A stretch of DNA of 25,630 nucleotides, taken from the NCBI GenBank assembly GCA_034005175.1, contig JAVEVF010000015.1, forward strand, positions 1 to 25,630, read 5' to 3'. The notes beneath the pieces were generated by a model. That model was given only the letters and a program-made list of their open reading frames with translations. It did not search any database and was not told the DNA's origin. The stretch comes from JAVEVF01 sp034005175 (GTDB lineage: Bacteria > Actinomycetota > Coriobacteriia > Anaerosomatales > SLCP01). Made by a program: the position numbers and the translations under genes. Positions 1 to 7,476 of the stretch are shown piece by piece (positions within the stretch are counted from its first letter, which is position 1; every line of letters starts with the position of its first letter).

Positions 1-1341
1 GTGCTGGGCGACCGGAAGTGCCGCAGTTGGGAACTCATCGACTGGACGGCGGGGGACGAGAGGTGTGGTGCGGCTGGTTTCGCACCCAGGGATGTGCGCC
101 ATGTGGTGCTCATACCCAACTACCGCGAGCCGGTCGCCGTTATTCGGCGTACGCTTGATGCGCTTGCGGTGCAGTACCGCGCGCAGGAACGGCTGATCAT
201 CGTCCTGGGGATGGAGAGCCGAGAGCAGGGATCCCGGGAAAAGGGTGAGGCTCTGGCTGCTGAGTACGCAGGGGCCTTCCTGGATATCCTTGTCACTGTG
301 CATCCAGCGGGTCTACCTCGCGAGGTGCCAGGCAAGTCATCAAATCAAGCCTGGGCCTTGCAGGTGGTGACAGAGAGGATAGCCGAGGACCCCGAGATAG
401 ATCCTGATCTCGTGACCATCACGTCCTGCGACGCAGATTCGGTCTTGCACGCGGACTACTTCGCCGCGTTGTCACGTTTGTTCTGGGAGACCGAGGAGCG
501 TCACTCGCGATTCTGGCAGGCGCCGATGCAGTACCTCAACAACATTTGGCGTGCGCCAGCGCCAGTGCGGTTCTCCACGTGGTTCGGGCAGGCGTGGATG
601 CGCGCCAGCCTAGCCATGCCTTTCTACAGGGGTCTGCCGATCTCAACATACTCCCTGTCGTTGCGGTTGGCGGTGGAATCCGGAGGCTGGGATCCGGCCG
701 TCATACCCGAGGACTGGCATATGTTCCTGAGGTGCTTCTTCGCTCGCGATGAGCATGTGGAGCTGGTCCCCGTGTTTCTGCCCACCAACGCTGACGTGCC
801 CGAGGGCGAGACCTGGTTCGCTGGGATGAAGATCGCCTTCCAGCAGTACTTGCGACACGCCTGGGGAGCTGAGGATGTCGGCTACATGGCGGGCGAGATG
901 GCCCGGCGAGACACGGGCTGGCGATCGGTGCTGCTATTCATGCAGGTCTATCTGGACCACGTGTTACGGGCTTGGGGGTGGTTCCTTGTAATGAGTGCGT
1001 ATCTTCTTGCGCTCGGTGTGCACCCAGCCTACGAGGGGATCCTCGCGGGGTCAGTCCTCGACGTCGGCCCGCAGGCCGCCTGGTTGGGACCGGTCTTTGG
1101 AGTCGGCGCCGTTGTGATGATCAGCACCCTTGTCTTTGAGATAATCCGCCAGCCTCTGCCCAGGGACGTGTCGCGTGTTCGGCTGTTCGCCGAGCAGTGG
1201 CTGATGTGGCTATCACTGCCGCTGCTCGGACTGTACCTGGGGATGCTCCCCGCGATACAGGCGCAGACCATGCTACTGCTCGGCATGCCGCTCTCCTATC
1301 GGGTCACGCCTAAGCGTATCGAGGCTCCGAGCAGCTCCTAG
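1..1341 (+). CDS. Membrane glycosyltransferase, family 2 (5' end probably cut by window)
   Basis: Transfers a sugar from a nucleotide-sugar donor, probably to a growing polysaccharide or lipid acceptor at the inner face of the membrane; substrate unknown. The GT-A fold starts near residue 34 (HVVLIPNYREP), has the metal-binding D-A-D at residues 144-146 (TSCDADSV), an E-D acid pair (IPEDWHMFLR) and a Q-Q-Y-L-R-H-A-W stretch resembling the QxxRW motif of processive enzymes. Hydrophobic segments follow at about 320-345, 355-380 and 400-430, so the C-terminus is membrane-embedded. The frame is open at base 1; the GTG there is only the first in-frame codon, and relatives often carry an N-terminal membrane helix, so the true start probably lies outside the window. 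It ends 121 nt before tRNA-Leu, with no clear terminator. The family is confident; the acceptor is not known. Confidence 0.8.
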   Translation: MLGDRKCRSWELIDWTAGDERCGAAGFAPRDVRHVVLIPNYREPVAVIRRTLDALAVQYRAQERLIIVLGMESREQGSREKGEALAAEYAGAFLDILVTVHPAGLPREVPGKSSNQAWALQVVTERIAEDPEIDPDLVTITSCDADSVLHADYFAALSRLFWETEERHSRFWQAPMQYLNNIWRAPAPVRFSTWFGQAWMRASLAMPFYRGLPISTYSLSLRLAVESGGWDPAVIPEDWHMFLRCFFARDEHVELVPVFLPTNADVPEGETWFAGMKIAFQQYLRHAWGAEDVGYMAGEMARRDTGWRSVLLFMQVYLDHVLRAWGWFLVMSAYLLALGVHPAYEGILAGSVLDVGPQAAWLGPVFGVGAVVMISTLVFEIIRQPLPRDVSRVRLFAEQWLMWLSLPLLGLYLGMLPAIQAQTMLLLGMPLSYRVTPKRIEAPSSS

Positions 1342-1419
1342 CAGCAGGCTCGAATCGAGGAGAGCGCCACATGCGACGGCCGTCCTGCACGCCTCTCTCG
1401 GCCGCCTGGAATCGGTCGG

Positions 1420-1448
1420 TTTCCGCTGTTCGAGCCCTGTGGTACTAT
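1420..1448 (+). promoter_or_regulatory. Putative promoter of tRNA-Leu
   Basis: A -10-like TACTAT (1443-1448) lies 14 nt before the tRNA, with TTTCCG (1420-1425) 17 bp upstream. The -35 is weak against TTGACA but resembles the TTGCCG seen before two tRNA-Ser genes in this window. Confidence 0.45.
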
Positions 1449-1462
1449 TCGGATTCGCAGAC

Positions 1463-1548
1463 GCGGGTGTGGCGGAATGGCAGACGCGCATGGTTCAGGT
1501 CCATGTGGGGGCAACCCCGTGAAGGTTCAACTCCTTTCACCCGCACCA
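1463..1548 (+). tRNA. tRNA-Leu(CAG)
   Basis: An 86-nt class II tRNA with an encoded CCA end. The acceptor stem GCGGGTG pairs with CACCCGC, the anticodon stem CATGG/CCATG encloses TTCAGGT (anticodon CAG), and there is a long variable arm with stem TGGGG/CCCCG and a T-loop GTTCAACTC. It reads CUG leucine codons. It stands alone between the glycosyltransferase and a strong hairpin terminator. Confidence 0.93.
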
Positions 1549-1558
1549 GTGAGATAGC

Positions 1559-1592
1559 ACGAGGCCCCGGATCTGTCCGGGGCCTCGTCTGT
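1559..1592 (+). terminator. Rho-independent-like terminator after tRNA-Leu
   Basis: A perfect 13-bp stem with left arm ACGAGGCCCCGGA (1559-1571), TCTG loop and matching right arm to 1588, followed by a short CTGTTGT tail. It lies 10 nt after the tRNA 3' end. The U-run is poor but the stem is very GC-rich. Confidence 0.8.
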
Positions 1593-1689
1593 TGTGAGCA
1601 GCCCTGCGCCTCATATGACGCATGTCGGGGAGGCAGCAAGAGAGGTAGAGGGGTACACTCATGCAAGCAGGCAGCTGGAGAGGCAGACG

Positions 1690-1902
1690 ATGGATGCATT
1701 CGCACCGGTAAGCGGCAAGTGCACTTGGTGGCGTGAGATCATGCTTGATGAGGACCTCCATGACTTATCGGTCAAGCAGGAAGACAAGCGTGTTCGCTGC
1801 TCATGCTTTGTGGAAGGCTACTTCTGGGAGCATCCGTATTCCGAGGTTCCAGCTGAGTGCCCCCTGAACCTACACTGTCGCTACTACATCAAGAGTCCCT
1901 GA
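1690..1902 (+). CDS. Small cysteine-rich protein of unknown function
   Basis: A 70-residue acidic protein that I do not recognise. The start is the ATG at 1690, preceded by GGAGAGG (1677-1683) with a 6-nt spacer; the reading frame is open further upstream but has no better site. The protein holds five cysteines: one in KCTWW, a C-S-C pair (RCSCF), one in ECPL and one in HCRYY, plus many aromatic residues (WW, YFW, YY). The spacing could bind a metal ion, but no named zinc-finger family fits. Its stop codon lies one base before the ATG of the DEAD-box helicase, so the two are almost certainly co-transcribed and translationally coupled. A role next to RNA remodelling is inference from position only. 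Confidence 0.7.
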   Translation: MDAFAPVSGKCTWWREIMLDEDLHDLSVKQEDKRVRCSCFVEGYFWEHPYSEVPAECPLNLHCRYYIKSP

Positions 1903-1903
1903 T

Positions 1904-3130
1904 ATGCAGTTCAGCGCGCTAGGTCTTTCCGAGGGTGTTCGTGCGGGCGTGAAGGCGCTCGGGTTCACGGTCCCCACTCCCGTGCAAGAACAAGCCATTC
2001 CGGTGGCGCTCGCTGGCGATGACGTCTTGGCCTGCGCGCAGACCGGCACCGGCAAGACAGCGGCATTCCTGCTGCCCACGATGCAGAGAGTCCCTGTCGA
2101 AGGACGCATCCGCGCGCTTGTCGTCACGCCCACACGAGAGCTCGCTACTCAGATCGAGCAAGAGGCGCGAACCATTGCCGCACATACGGGGCACTCGGTG
2201 CTTGCCGTGTATGGCGGGGTTCCGTATGCGAAGCAGGTCACGCCGCTGCGTCGTGGTGTCGATGTGCTCGTCGCCACGCCTGGCCGGCTCCTCGACCTGC
2301 AACACAAGGGTGAGATCGACCTCGGCGAGGTCGAAGTGCTTGTGCTGGATGAGGCTGACCGGATGCTTGACATGGGATTTTGGCCAGACGTGCGCCGAAT
2401 ACTGCAGCTCGTGCCGGCCGAGCGGCAGAACATGCTGTTCTCGGCCACGCTCTCAGATGAAGTGCTGCGTGTGATCGGTGGCGCGGTCGACGACCCGGTG
2501 CGTGTGGACGTCTCGCCCGCCTCGGTTCCTGTCGACGCAGTCGTGCAGTATGTCTATCCTGTGAACGCAGCGCAGAAGACCGAACTGCTTGTCGCGCTCC
2601 TCGAAGAGATCGACGAGTACCGGGCGATCGTGTTCACTCGCACCAAACTGCGCGCGGACCGCCTCACCGCTGCACTTCAGGCAAGTGGCGTCGAGGCTGA
2701 TACCGTGCACTCGGACCGTTCGCAGAAGCAGCGCGAGCGCACACTTGCTGATTTCAAGCGCGGCAAGCACGCGCTGCTCGTCGCCACCGATGTCATGGCT
2801 CGCGGAATCGATGTCGAAGGCGTCACGCACGTCATCAACTACGATGTCCCTGAGCGTCCCGAGGACTATGTCCACCGCATCGGGCGCACCGCTCGTGCGG
2901 GCGAGAAGGGCGTGGCTATCACGCTGCTCGCGCATGACGAGACCGAGTCGCTGCGCCATATCGAGCGCGTGGTGGGCAAGACGATGGAGGCGCGCGACGT
3001 CGAGGGGTTCACGTATCTCGACCGCGTGGTGCCCCGTGCTGACCGCGGCACAACTGCTTCGACTCGCACGTTGTTCAGCGGCGGCGTTCATCGCCGCGGC
3101 GGGCGCTCGGGGCGCTCGCGACGCTTCTAG
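1904..3130 (+). CDS. DEAD-box ATP-dependent RNA helicase (RhlE-like)
   Basis: Unwinds short RNA duplexes using ATP, typically in ribosome assembly, mRNA turnover or cold adaptation. All core motifs are present in order: Q motif (GFTVPTPVQEQAIP, about 20-33), Walker A AQTGTGKT (45-52), PTRELA, TPGRLLD, DEAD (149-152), SAT (FSATL), then domain 2 with VFTRTK, ATDVMARGIDV and HRIGRTARAG. At 408 residues it is short for the family: it ends in a basic Arg/Gly/Ser tail (RRGGRSGRSRRF) that may bind RNA and lacks the long RNA-binding extension of DeaD/CsdA. It follows the small Cys-rich gene by one base and precedes the MutY-like gene by nine. The helicase call is certain; the paralogue is tentative. 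Confidence 0.95.
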   Translation: MQFSALGLSEGVRAGVKALGFTVPTPVQEQAIPVALAGDDVLACAQTGTGKTAAFLLPTMQRVPVEGRIRALVVTPTRELATQIEQEARTIAAHTGHSVLAVYGGVPYAKQVTPLRRGVDVLVATPGRLLDLQHKGEIDLGEVEVLVLDEADRMLDMGFWPDVRRILQLVPAERQNMLFSATLSDEVLRVIGGAVDDPVRVDVSPASVPVDAVVQYVYPVNAAQKTELLVALLEEIDEYRAIVFTRTKLRADRLTAALQASGVEADTVHSDRSQKQRERTLADFKRGKHALLVATDVMARGIDVEGVTHVINYDVPERPEDYVHRIGRTARAGEKGVAITLLAHDETESLRHIERVVGKTMEARDVEGFTYLDRVVPRADRGTTASTRTLFSGGVHRRGGRSGRSRRF

Positions 3131-3139
3131 CGGGTCGGC

Positions 3140-3970
3140 ATGGCGCAACCTGTACTGAGCCCGAAGGCCGTGGAGGCGTTCAGGCGCCGCATCTACGACC
3201 ACTATCACACGGCCGGCCGCCATGATCTGGTCTGGCGTCACACTCGCGACCCGTACGCTGTGCTGGTAAGCGAGGTCATGCTGCAGCAGACGCAGGTCTC
3301 CCGTGTGGTCCCGTACTACGAGGAGTGGCTTGCGAGCTTTCCCACGCCGGCCGCGCTTGATGCCGCCCCTCTCGAAGCGGTGCTGCAGCTCTGGCAGGGT
3401 CTCGGCTACAACCGTCGGGCTGTGGCGCTCAAGCGAGCTGCCGCTCAGGTGGTGGGGAGTCACGGCGGAGAGATCCCGTGCGAGCGCGATACGCTGCTCG
3501 TGCTGCCGGGGGTAGGACCTGCCACAGCAGCGGGCGTGCGCGTGTTCGCGTTCGGCGAGCCTGACCTCTACCTTGAAACGAACGTGCGCGCTGTCTTGCT
3601 GCATGAGTTCTTCGTCGATGCGTCCGATGTGCCGGACTCGGCTCTCATGCCCGTCCTCGAGCGCGTGCTTGACCGGCAGGACCCGCGCAGTTGGTACTGG
3701 GCTTTGCTGGATTACGGTGTCCATCTGAAGAGCCAGGGGGCGAACCCCTCGCGGCGCAGTCGGCACCACGTGCGCCAGTCGCGTTTCGAAGGCTCCCATC
3801 GCCAGCTGAGGGCACGGCTATTGCGAGCGGTCATGGCAGCACCGCAGCATGGTGTCGAGGAGTTGGCCGAGGGTCTTCGTGACGAGCCCGACAGGGTCGT
3901 GCTCGCGCTCGGCGAACTCGTGGCCGAGGGGTTCTTGGCCGAGGAGGCAGGGAAGTATCGGGTGCGGTGA
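3140..3970 (+). CDS. MutY/Nth-like HhH-GPD DNA glycosylase lacking the Fe-S cluster
   Basis: A base-excision repair glycosylase, closest by eye to the A/G-specific adenine glycosylase MutY. The N-terminal catalytic domain keeps SEVMLQQTQV with the catalytic Glu45, LWQGLGY and the helix-hairpin-helix LPGVGPATAAG (122-132). Three things differ from E. coli MutY. The catalytic Asp of the L-D-G-N motif is Glu146 (LETNVR). The four cluster cysteines are absent, with only Cys114 in the whole protein. The C-terminal NUDIX-like 8-oxoG domain is missing and replaced by about 70 residues (QSRFEGSHRQLRARLL and a winged-helix-like end). At 276 residues it is shorter than MutY (about 350). Clusterless MutY proteins are known, mainly from anaerobes. 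Substrate could be A:8-oxoG or another mismatch. Probably in one operon with the helicase. Confidence 0.85.
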   Translation: MAQPVLSPKAVEAFRRRIYDHYHTAGRHDLVWRHTRDPYAVLVSEVMLQQTQVSRVVPYYEEWLASFPTPAALDAAPLEAVLQLWQGLGYNRRAVALKRAAAQVVGSHGGEIPCERDTLLVLPGVGPATAAGVRVFAFGEPDLYLETNVRAVLLHEFFVDASDVPDSALMPVLERVLDRQDPRSWYWALLDYGVHLKSQGANPSRRSRHHVRQSRFEGSHRQLRARLLRAVMAAPQHGVEELAEGLRDEPDRVVLALGELVAEGFLAEEAGKYRVR

Positions 3971-4014
3971 GGGCGATGCTTCATCGGGGAGCGACTTGCA
4001 GCGTCGGCGCGCCC

Positions 4015-5175
4015 CTATAGCTCCTGGCCGAGTTCGCGGGCGACGACATCGATCGGTAGTCCCTCACGGCGAGCGATGGCTGCGAGATCCTCATACTCGA
4101 TGCGCGAGCGTCGCCATCCCGCCGCCCCAGCGGTCTTCACGCGCACCTCGCCAAGCGACGTCATGACGGTGTGCGAGTGACGCTCGGCCACCACGCGCGT
4201 CACTCGGCGGATACGCACGCCGAGCGTGCCGGTGAGCTCGGCGGTGAGGGTGGCCAGCTGTGTGGCGTCCTCATCTCGGCACACGACCGTCACAGCTGTT
4301 CCCGCTCGGCCCTTCTTCATGAGCGCAGGCGTCTGCCACACGTCCAGCGCTCCTGCTGCGAGCAGCTCCTCGCAGGCGAAGGCGAGGTGTTCGGCGGAGA
4401 GGTGGTCGATGGTGGTCTGAAGCTCGGCGATGGCTTCCTGATGCATGGTGGGTTGCGTGTGTTCAGGTGCCGTGGAGAGGAAGAGCCTTGCGATGTTCGC
4501 CACACCCGCGGGGTCACGCGTTCCCGCGCCATGTCCGATGTGCTCGACGGTCATGGGCGGCAGCGACCCGAACGATTGAGCGCACGCACGCGCGAGGGCG
4601 GCGCCTGTGGGGGTGGTGGCCTCACCGGGCAAAGGGCCAGCCTCGATGGGGACGCCAACGAGCAGCATCGCTGTGGCAGGCGCGGGAACCGGCAGGGTGC
4701 CGTGCGCGGTGTCGACGGTGCCGCCTCCCACCGATACCGGGCTGCACACGAACTCATCGATGTGCAGCGCGTGCAGGCCGGCCGCGGTGCCAACGATATC
4801 TGCGATGGAATCGGCCCCGCCTACTTCGTGGAAGTGCACCTCGTCGGCGCCCACGCCATGCACTGCGGCTTCAGCTTCGGCCAGCAGAGTGAAGGCCCCC
4901 AGCGCGGTGTCGCGCACCTCGGCAGCCAGATGTGCACCTTCGATGAGCGAGCGCACATCAGCCCACGTGCGGCTCACCGGAGTGTGGTTCGTGGTGACAA
5001 TCGCGGAAAGCGCGCGAATGCCCGCACGACTCACCTCGGCGAACTCAACCGCGATTGTAGGGTCGATGGCGGCGATGGCCTCGCGGATGGTCGTTCGAGG
5101 CGCCCCTGCATCAACAAGAGCGGCGAGGAACTTGTCACCGGAGATCCCGGTGGTGCAATCGAGGTAGGCGATCAC
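4015..5175 (-). CDS. larC: Nickel-pincer cofactor biosynthesis protein LarC
   Basis: LarC is the CTP-dependent nickel insertase that completes the nickel-pincer nucleotide cofactor of lactate racemase and related LarA enzymes. The protein opens with IAYLDCTTGISGDKFLAALV, typical of the family, and holds EVHFHEVGGADSI, the S-V-G-G-G region and TPTGAALAR. The start is the GTG at 5175-5173, which overlaps the larB stop (GTGA, four bases); the frame is open 32 codons further upstream but that part overlaps larB. Length is 386 residues, near normal, in one uninterrupted frame; in Lactobacillus plantarum the gene is read as two frames (larC1/larC2). No larE or larA is in the window, so the enzyme served is unknown. 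Confidence 0.92.
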   Translation of the reverse strand: MIAYLDCTTGISGDKFLAALVDAGAPRTTIREAIAAIDPTIAVEFAEVSRAGIRALSAIVTTNHTPVSRTWADVRSLIEGAHLAAEVRDTALGAFTLLAEAEAAVHGVGADEVHFHEVGGADSIADIVGTAAGLHALHIDEFVCSPVSVGGGTVDTAHGTLPVPAPATAMLLVGVPIEAGPLPGEATTPTGAALARACAQSFGSLPPMTVEHIGHGAGTRDPAGVANIARLFLSTAPEHTQPTMHQEAIAELQTTIDHLSAEHLAFACEELLAAGALDVWQTPALMKKGRAGTAVTVVCRDEDATQLATLTAELTGTLGVRIRRVTRVVAERHSHTVMTSLGEVRVKTAGAAGWRRSRIEYEDLAAIARREGLPIDVVARELGQEL

Positions 5176-5936
5176 GTGGAATCGCTCGCAGCAGTCTGAT
5201 TGACTCGGCTTGCGATGGCGGCGGCACCGAAGCCGTTGTCGATATTGACGACGGCCATGCCCGAGGCACACGAGTTCAGCATCGCAAGAAGCGCCGCCAA
5301 GCCGTTGAGACTCGCGCCGTACCCGACCGATGTGGGGACAGCCACTACGGGTGCGGAGATGAGGCCGGTGACAAGGGACGGAAGCGCCCCTTCCATCCCT
5401 GCGACGGCGATGACCGCCCGAGCGTCGCGCAGCACGTCTTGGTGGGCGAGCAGCCGGTGCAGGCCAGCGATGCCTACGTCGTAGACTCGCGTGACGCGGT
5501 TTCCCATGACCTCGGCGGAGATAGCGGCCTCCTCGGCAACGGGGATGTCGGCAGTGCCGCCAGAGACCACCACGATATGCCCGACCTGAGGCCGCTCCTT
5601 CCGCCGGTCGACGACGATGAGGCGGGGCTGCTCGAAGAAGCGCGCGTCAGATGCGACCTGGGCGACAGCTTGGTAATGCGATGCGTTGGCGCGGGTGCCG
5701 AGCAACACCTGTCCGCCTTCCAGCAGCTCGCGCGCGGCGGAGCGCACCTGTCCTGCGGTCTTGCCCTCGCAGAACACCACCTCGGCAAAACCGCAGCGCA
5801 ATGCGCGGTGGTGGTCGATCTTGACCTCGGGCCCGTCGGAGAAGGGCAGCGACTTGAGCTGGTCAACCGCACTCTCGACCTTGACAGAACCTGCGGCGAC
5901 CTCATCGAGCAGACGGCGTAGCTGTGTGGGATCCAT
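5172..5936 (-). CDS. larB: Nickel-pincer cofactor biosynthesis protein LarB
   Basis: LarB carboxylates nicotinic acid adenine dinucleotide and hydrolyses the phosphoanhydride, the first step to the nickel-pincer cofactor. The C-terminal half is the AIR-carboxylase (PurE-like) domain: VVVSGGTADIPVAEEA, VYDVGIAGLHRLL, VIAVAGMEGALPSLV and PTSVGYGASLNGLAALLAMLNSC are all characteristic. At 254 residues it has the usual length. The ATG at 5936 follows directly after a short region shared with the divergent pheA. Its stop overlaps the larC start, so the pair forms a translationally coupled operon. A TATAGT (minus, 6012-6007) could be the -10 of its promoter, though no good -35 accompanies it. Confidence 0.93.
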   Translation of the reverse strand: MDPTQLRRLLDEVAAGSVKVESAVDQLKSLPFSDGPEVKIDHHRALRCGFAEVVFCEGKTAGQVRSAARELLEGGQVLLGTRANASHYQAVAQVASDARFFEQPRLIVVDRRKERPQVGHIVVVSGGTADIPVAEEAAISAEVMGNRVTRVYDVGIAGLHRLLAHQDVLRDARAVIAVAGMEGALPSLVTGLISAPVVAVPTSVGYGASLNGLAALLAMLNSCASGMAVVNIDNGFGAAAIASRVNQTAASDST

Positions 5937-5968
5937 ACTATCCTCGCTGGTAGCGTCGGTGGCGATGC

Positions 5969-5997
5969 GTGACGAGAGTGCATGAGGGGTGTACCCT
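5969..5997 (+). promoter_or_regulatory. Possible promoter of pheA
   Basis: GTGACG (5969-5974, 4/6 to TTGACA), a 17-bp spacer and TACCCT (5992-5997) lie 90 nt before the pheA start in the larB-pheA divergent gap. The match is modest. Confidence 0.3.
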
Positions 5998-6085
5998 GCG
6001 GATACGACTATACCGCGTCATGGGCGTTGTGCGCAGTCGCATGCAGGCGGGGAGATGGTACGTCACGGTTGGCGGGAGGAGTCTG

Positions 6086-6907
6086 ATGACTCGGTACGCA
6101 TTCCTCGGCCCCTCGGGGACGTTCAGCGAAGAAGCTCTGCTCAGTATGGAGATCCCCGATCTCGAGACGGTATCCTGTCCTTCCATCGAGGAGGTCTTCG
6201 TCACGGTCGAGTCGGGGCGTGCCGATGCGGGCATAGTGCCCATCGAGAACTCCATAGAGGGCAGCGTGAATGCCACGCTTGACGCGCTCGCCTTCGATTC
6301 CAGGCTTGCCATCCACCGAGAGGTGGTCCTGCCCATCACGCACACGCTCGTCACCGGGCCTGATACACGAATCGAAGACATCAAGGTCGTGGCGAGTCAC
6401 CCTCACGCGACCGCGCAGTGTCGTCGCTGGCTTAACACAAACCTCATTGGCCGCACGATCGCCGCAGCGAACTCCACCGCAGAAGCAGTGCAGCGTGCTG
6501 TCGCCGAGCCAGGCGTTGCGGCCGTCGCCACTCGGCTTGCGGCCACATTGTACGGCGGGACCATAGTCGCAGATGGCATCGGTGACTACGCTGGAAACAA
6601 GACGAGGTTCGTGGTGATCGGCCGCAACACCGTCGAACGTACGGGGTGCGACAAGACGACGCTTGCGCTGTTCATGTATGAGGATCGCCCTGGCGCCCTG
6701 CTCATGATCCTTTCGGAGTTCGCCTACGGGGACATCAACCTCACAAAGATCCAGTCGCGACCCACTAAACGTGCTTTGGGGGAGTACATGTTCTTCGCCG
6801 ACCTCGAAGGGCATGTCACTGACCCGCCGGTGGCGCTGGCGCTTGACTGCCTACGCCTGAAGCTGCGCGAAGTGAAGATTCTCGGTAGCTACCCGCGTGC
6901 GCAGTGA
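6086..6907 (+). CDS. pheA: Prephenate dehydratase with ACT domain
   Basis: Converts prephenate to phenylpyruvate in phenylalanine synthesis. The catalytic domain runs from about 1 to 180 (FLGPSGTFSEEA, VPIENSIEGSV, SHPHATAQC) and includes the TRF motif at 173-175 (NKTRFVVIG) whose Thr is catalytic. An ACT domain follows (about 188-270: DRPGALLMILSEFA, INLTKIQSRPTK), which in this family binds phenylalanine and gives feedback inhibition. At 273 residues it is a monofunctional enzyme without chorismate mutase. The ATG at 6086 is chosen because GGGAGGA (6074-6080) lies 5 nt before it; the frame is open 39 codons upstream without a better site. Next come mscL and serS on the same strand; pheA close to serS is also found in Mycobacterium and Streptomyces. 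Confidence 0.95.
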   Translation: MTRYAFLGPSGTFSEEALLSMEIPDLETVSCPSIEEVFVTVESGRADAGIVPIENSIEGSVNATLDALAFDSRLAIHREVVLPITHTLVTGPDTRIEDIKVVASHPHATAQCRRWLNTNLIGRTIAAANSTAEAVQRAVAEPGVAAVATRLAATLYGGTIVADGIGDYAGNKTRFVVIGRNTVERTGCDKTTLALFMYEDRPGALLMILSEFAYGDINLTKIQSRPTKRALGEYMFFADLEGHVTDPPVALALDCLRLKLREVKILGSYPRAQ

Positions 6908-6968
6908 AACAAGGCGAGATGCTGGCATGGTGAGTGTGTAAGGGAGTGGACCACGAAAGGGGCACTAG

Positions 6969-7412
6969 ATGCTGAAGGAGTTCCGTGAGTTCGCGGTCAG
7001 AGGCAATGCCGTCGACCTGGCTGTCGGCCTCATCATCGGCGCGGCATTCGGCGCGATCGTAAACTCGCTCGTCGAAGACATCTTCATGCCCGTTCTGGGG
7101 CTGATCATGGGCAAGGTGGACTTCTCGCAGCTCTTCTTCGTCTTGAGACAGGGTGATCCCGCCGGACCGTACACGACCGTCGATGCCGCGGTCAAAGCAG
7201 GTGCCGTCACGCTGAACTACGGTGTGTTCATCAACGCGATCGTTTCCTTCATCGTAGTGGCGTTTGCCATGTTCATGCTGGTGAAAGCGATGAACAAGCT
7301 CAACCGCGCCGAGGAGGCCGCAGCTGAGACGAAGAACTGCCCGCACTGTCTGACCGCGGTCCCGATAGACGCCACCCGTTGCCCGGCCTGCACGAGCGAG
7401 CTTAACGCCTAG
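6969..7412 (+). CDS. mscL: Large-conductance mechanosensitive channel with C-terminal zinc ribbon
   Basis: A membrane channel that opens under tension and releases solutes on osmotic downshock. The N-terminus MLKEFREFAVRGNAVDLAVGLIIGAAFGAIVNSLV contains the amphipathic helix and TM1 pore helix; TM2 is near residues 88-112 (INAIVSFIVVAFAMFMLV), followed by the NKL linker. Instead of ending in the usual charged helix, the protein finishes with a four-cysteine zinc ribbon, C124-x2-C127 and C138-x2-C141. Length is 147 residues. The ATG follows GAAAGGGG (6955-6962) with a 6-nt spacer. The gene lies 61 nt after pheA and 64 nt before serS. The channel call is firm; metal binding is inferred from the two CxxC pairs. 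Confidence 0.95.
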   Translation: MLKEFREFAVRGNAVDLAVGLIIGAAFGAIVNSLVEDIFMPVLGLIMGKVDFSQLFFVLRQGDPAGPYTTVDAAVKAGAVTLNYGVFINAIVSFIVVAFAMFMLVKAMNKLNRAEEAAAETKNCPHCLTAVPIDATRCPACTSELNA

Positions 7413-7419
7413 CCTCGGC

Positions 7420-7425
7420 TATACT
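7420..7425 (+). promoter_or_regulatory. Possible -10 element of serS
   Basis: TATACT preceded by TCGGC, nearly the same context (TCGGTATACT) as the -10 of two tRNA-Ser genes in the window. No acceptable -35 lies 16-18 bp upstream, so this is only suggestive. Confidence 0.25.
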
Positions 7426-7476
7426 GCGTTGCAGCACTGGCGGAGGCTCACCCAGAGTCTGCATCGGGAGGTCACC

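Noticed and set aside
1371..1736. Plus-strand frame across tRNA-Leu
   Set aside because: Reads through the tRNA and its terminator, no ribosome site and no conserved features.
2453..3799. Long minus-strand frame of 448 codons opposite the helicase and MutY-like genes
   Set aside because: It lies antisense to two well-supported genes, shows no domain, and is His/Arg-rich as expected of a high-GC shadow frame.
4171..5199. Plus-strand frame of 342 codons opposite larC
   Set aside because: Low-complexity Gly/Arg/His-rich translation without motifs; larC is certain.
7413..7476. T-box riboswitch before serS
   Set aside because: Only 64 nt of leader exist, too short for specifier loop and antiterminator, and no T-box sequence is seen.
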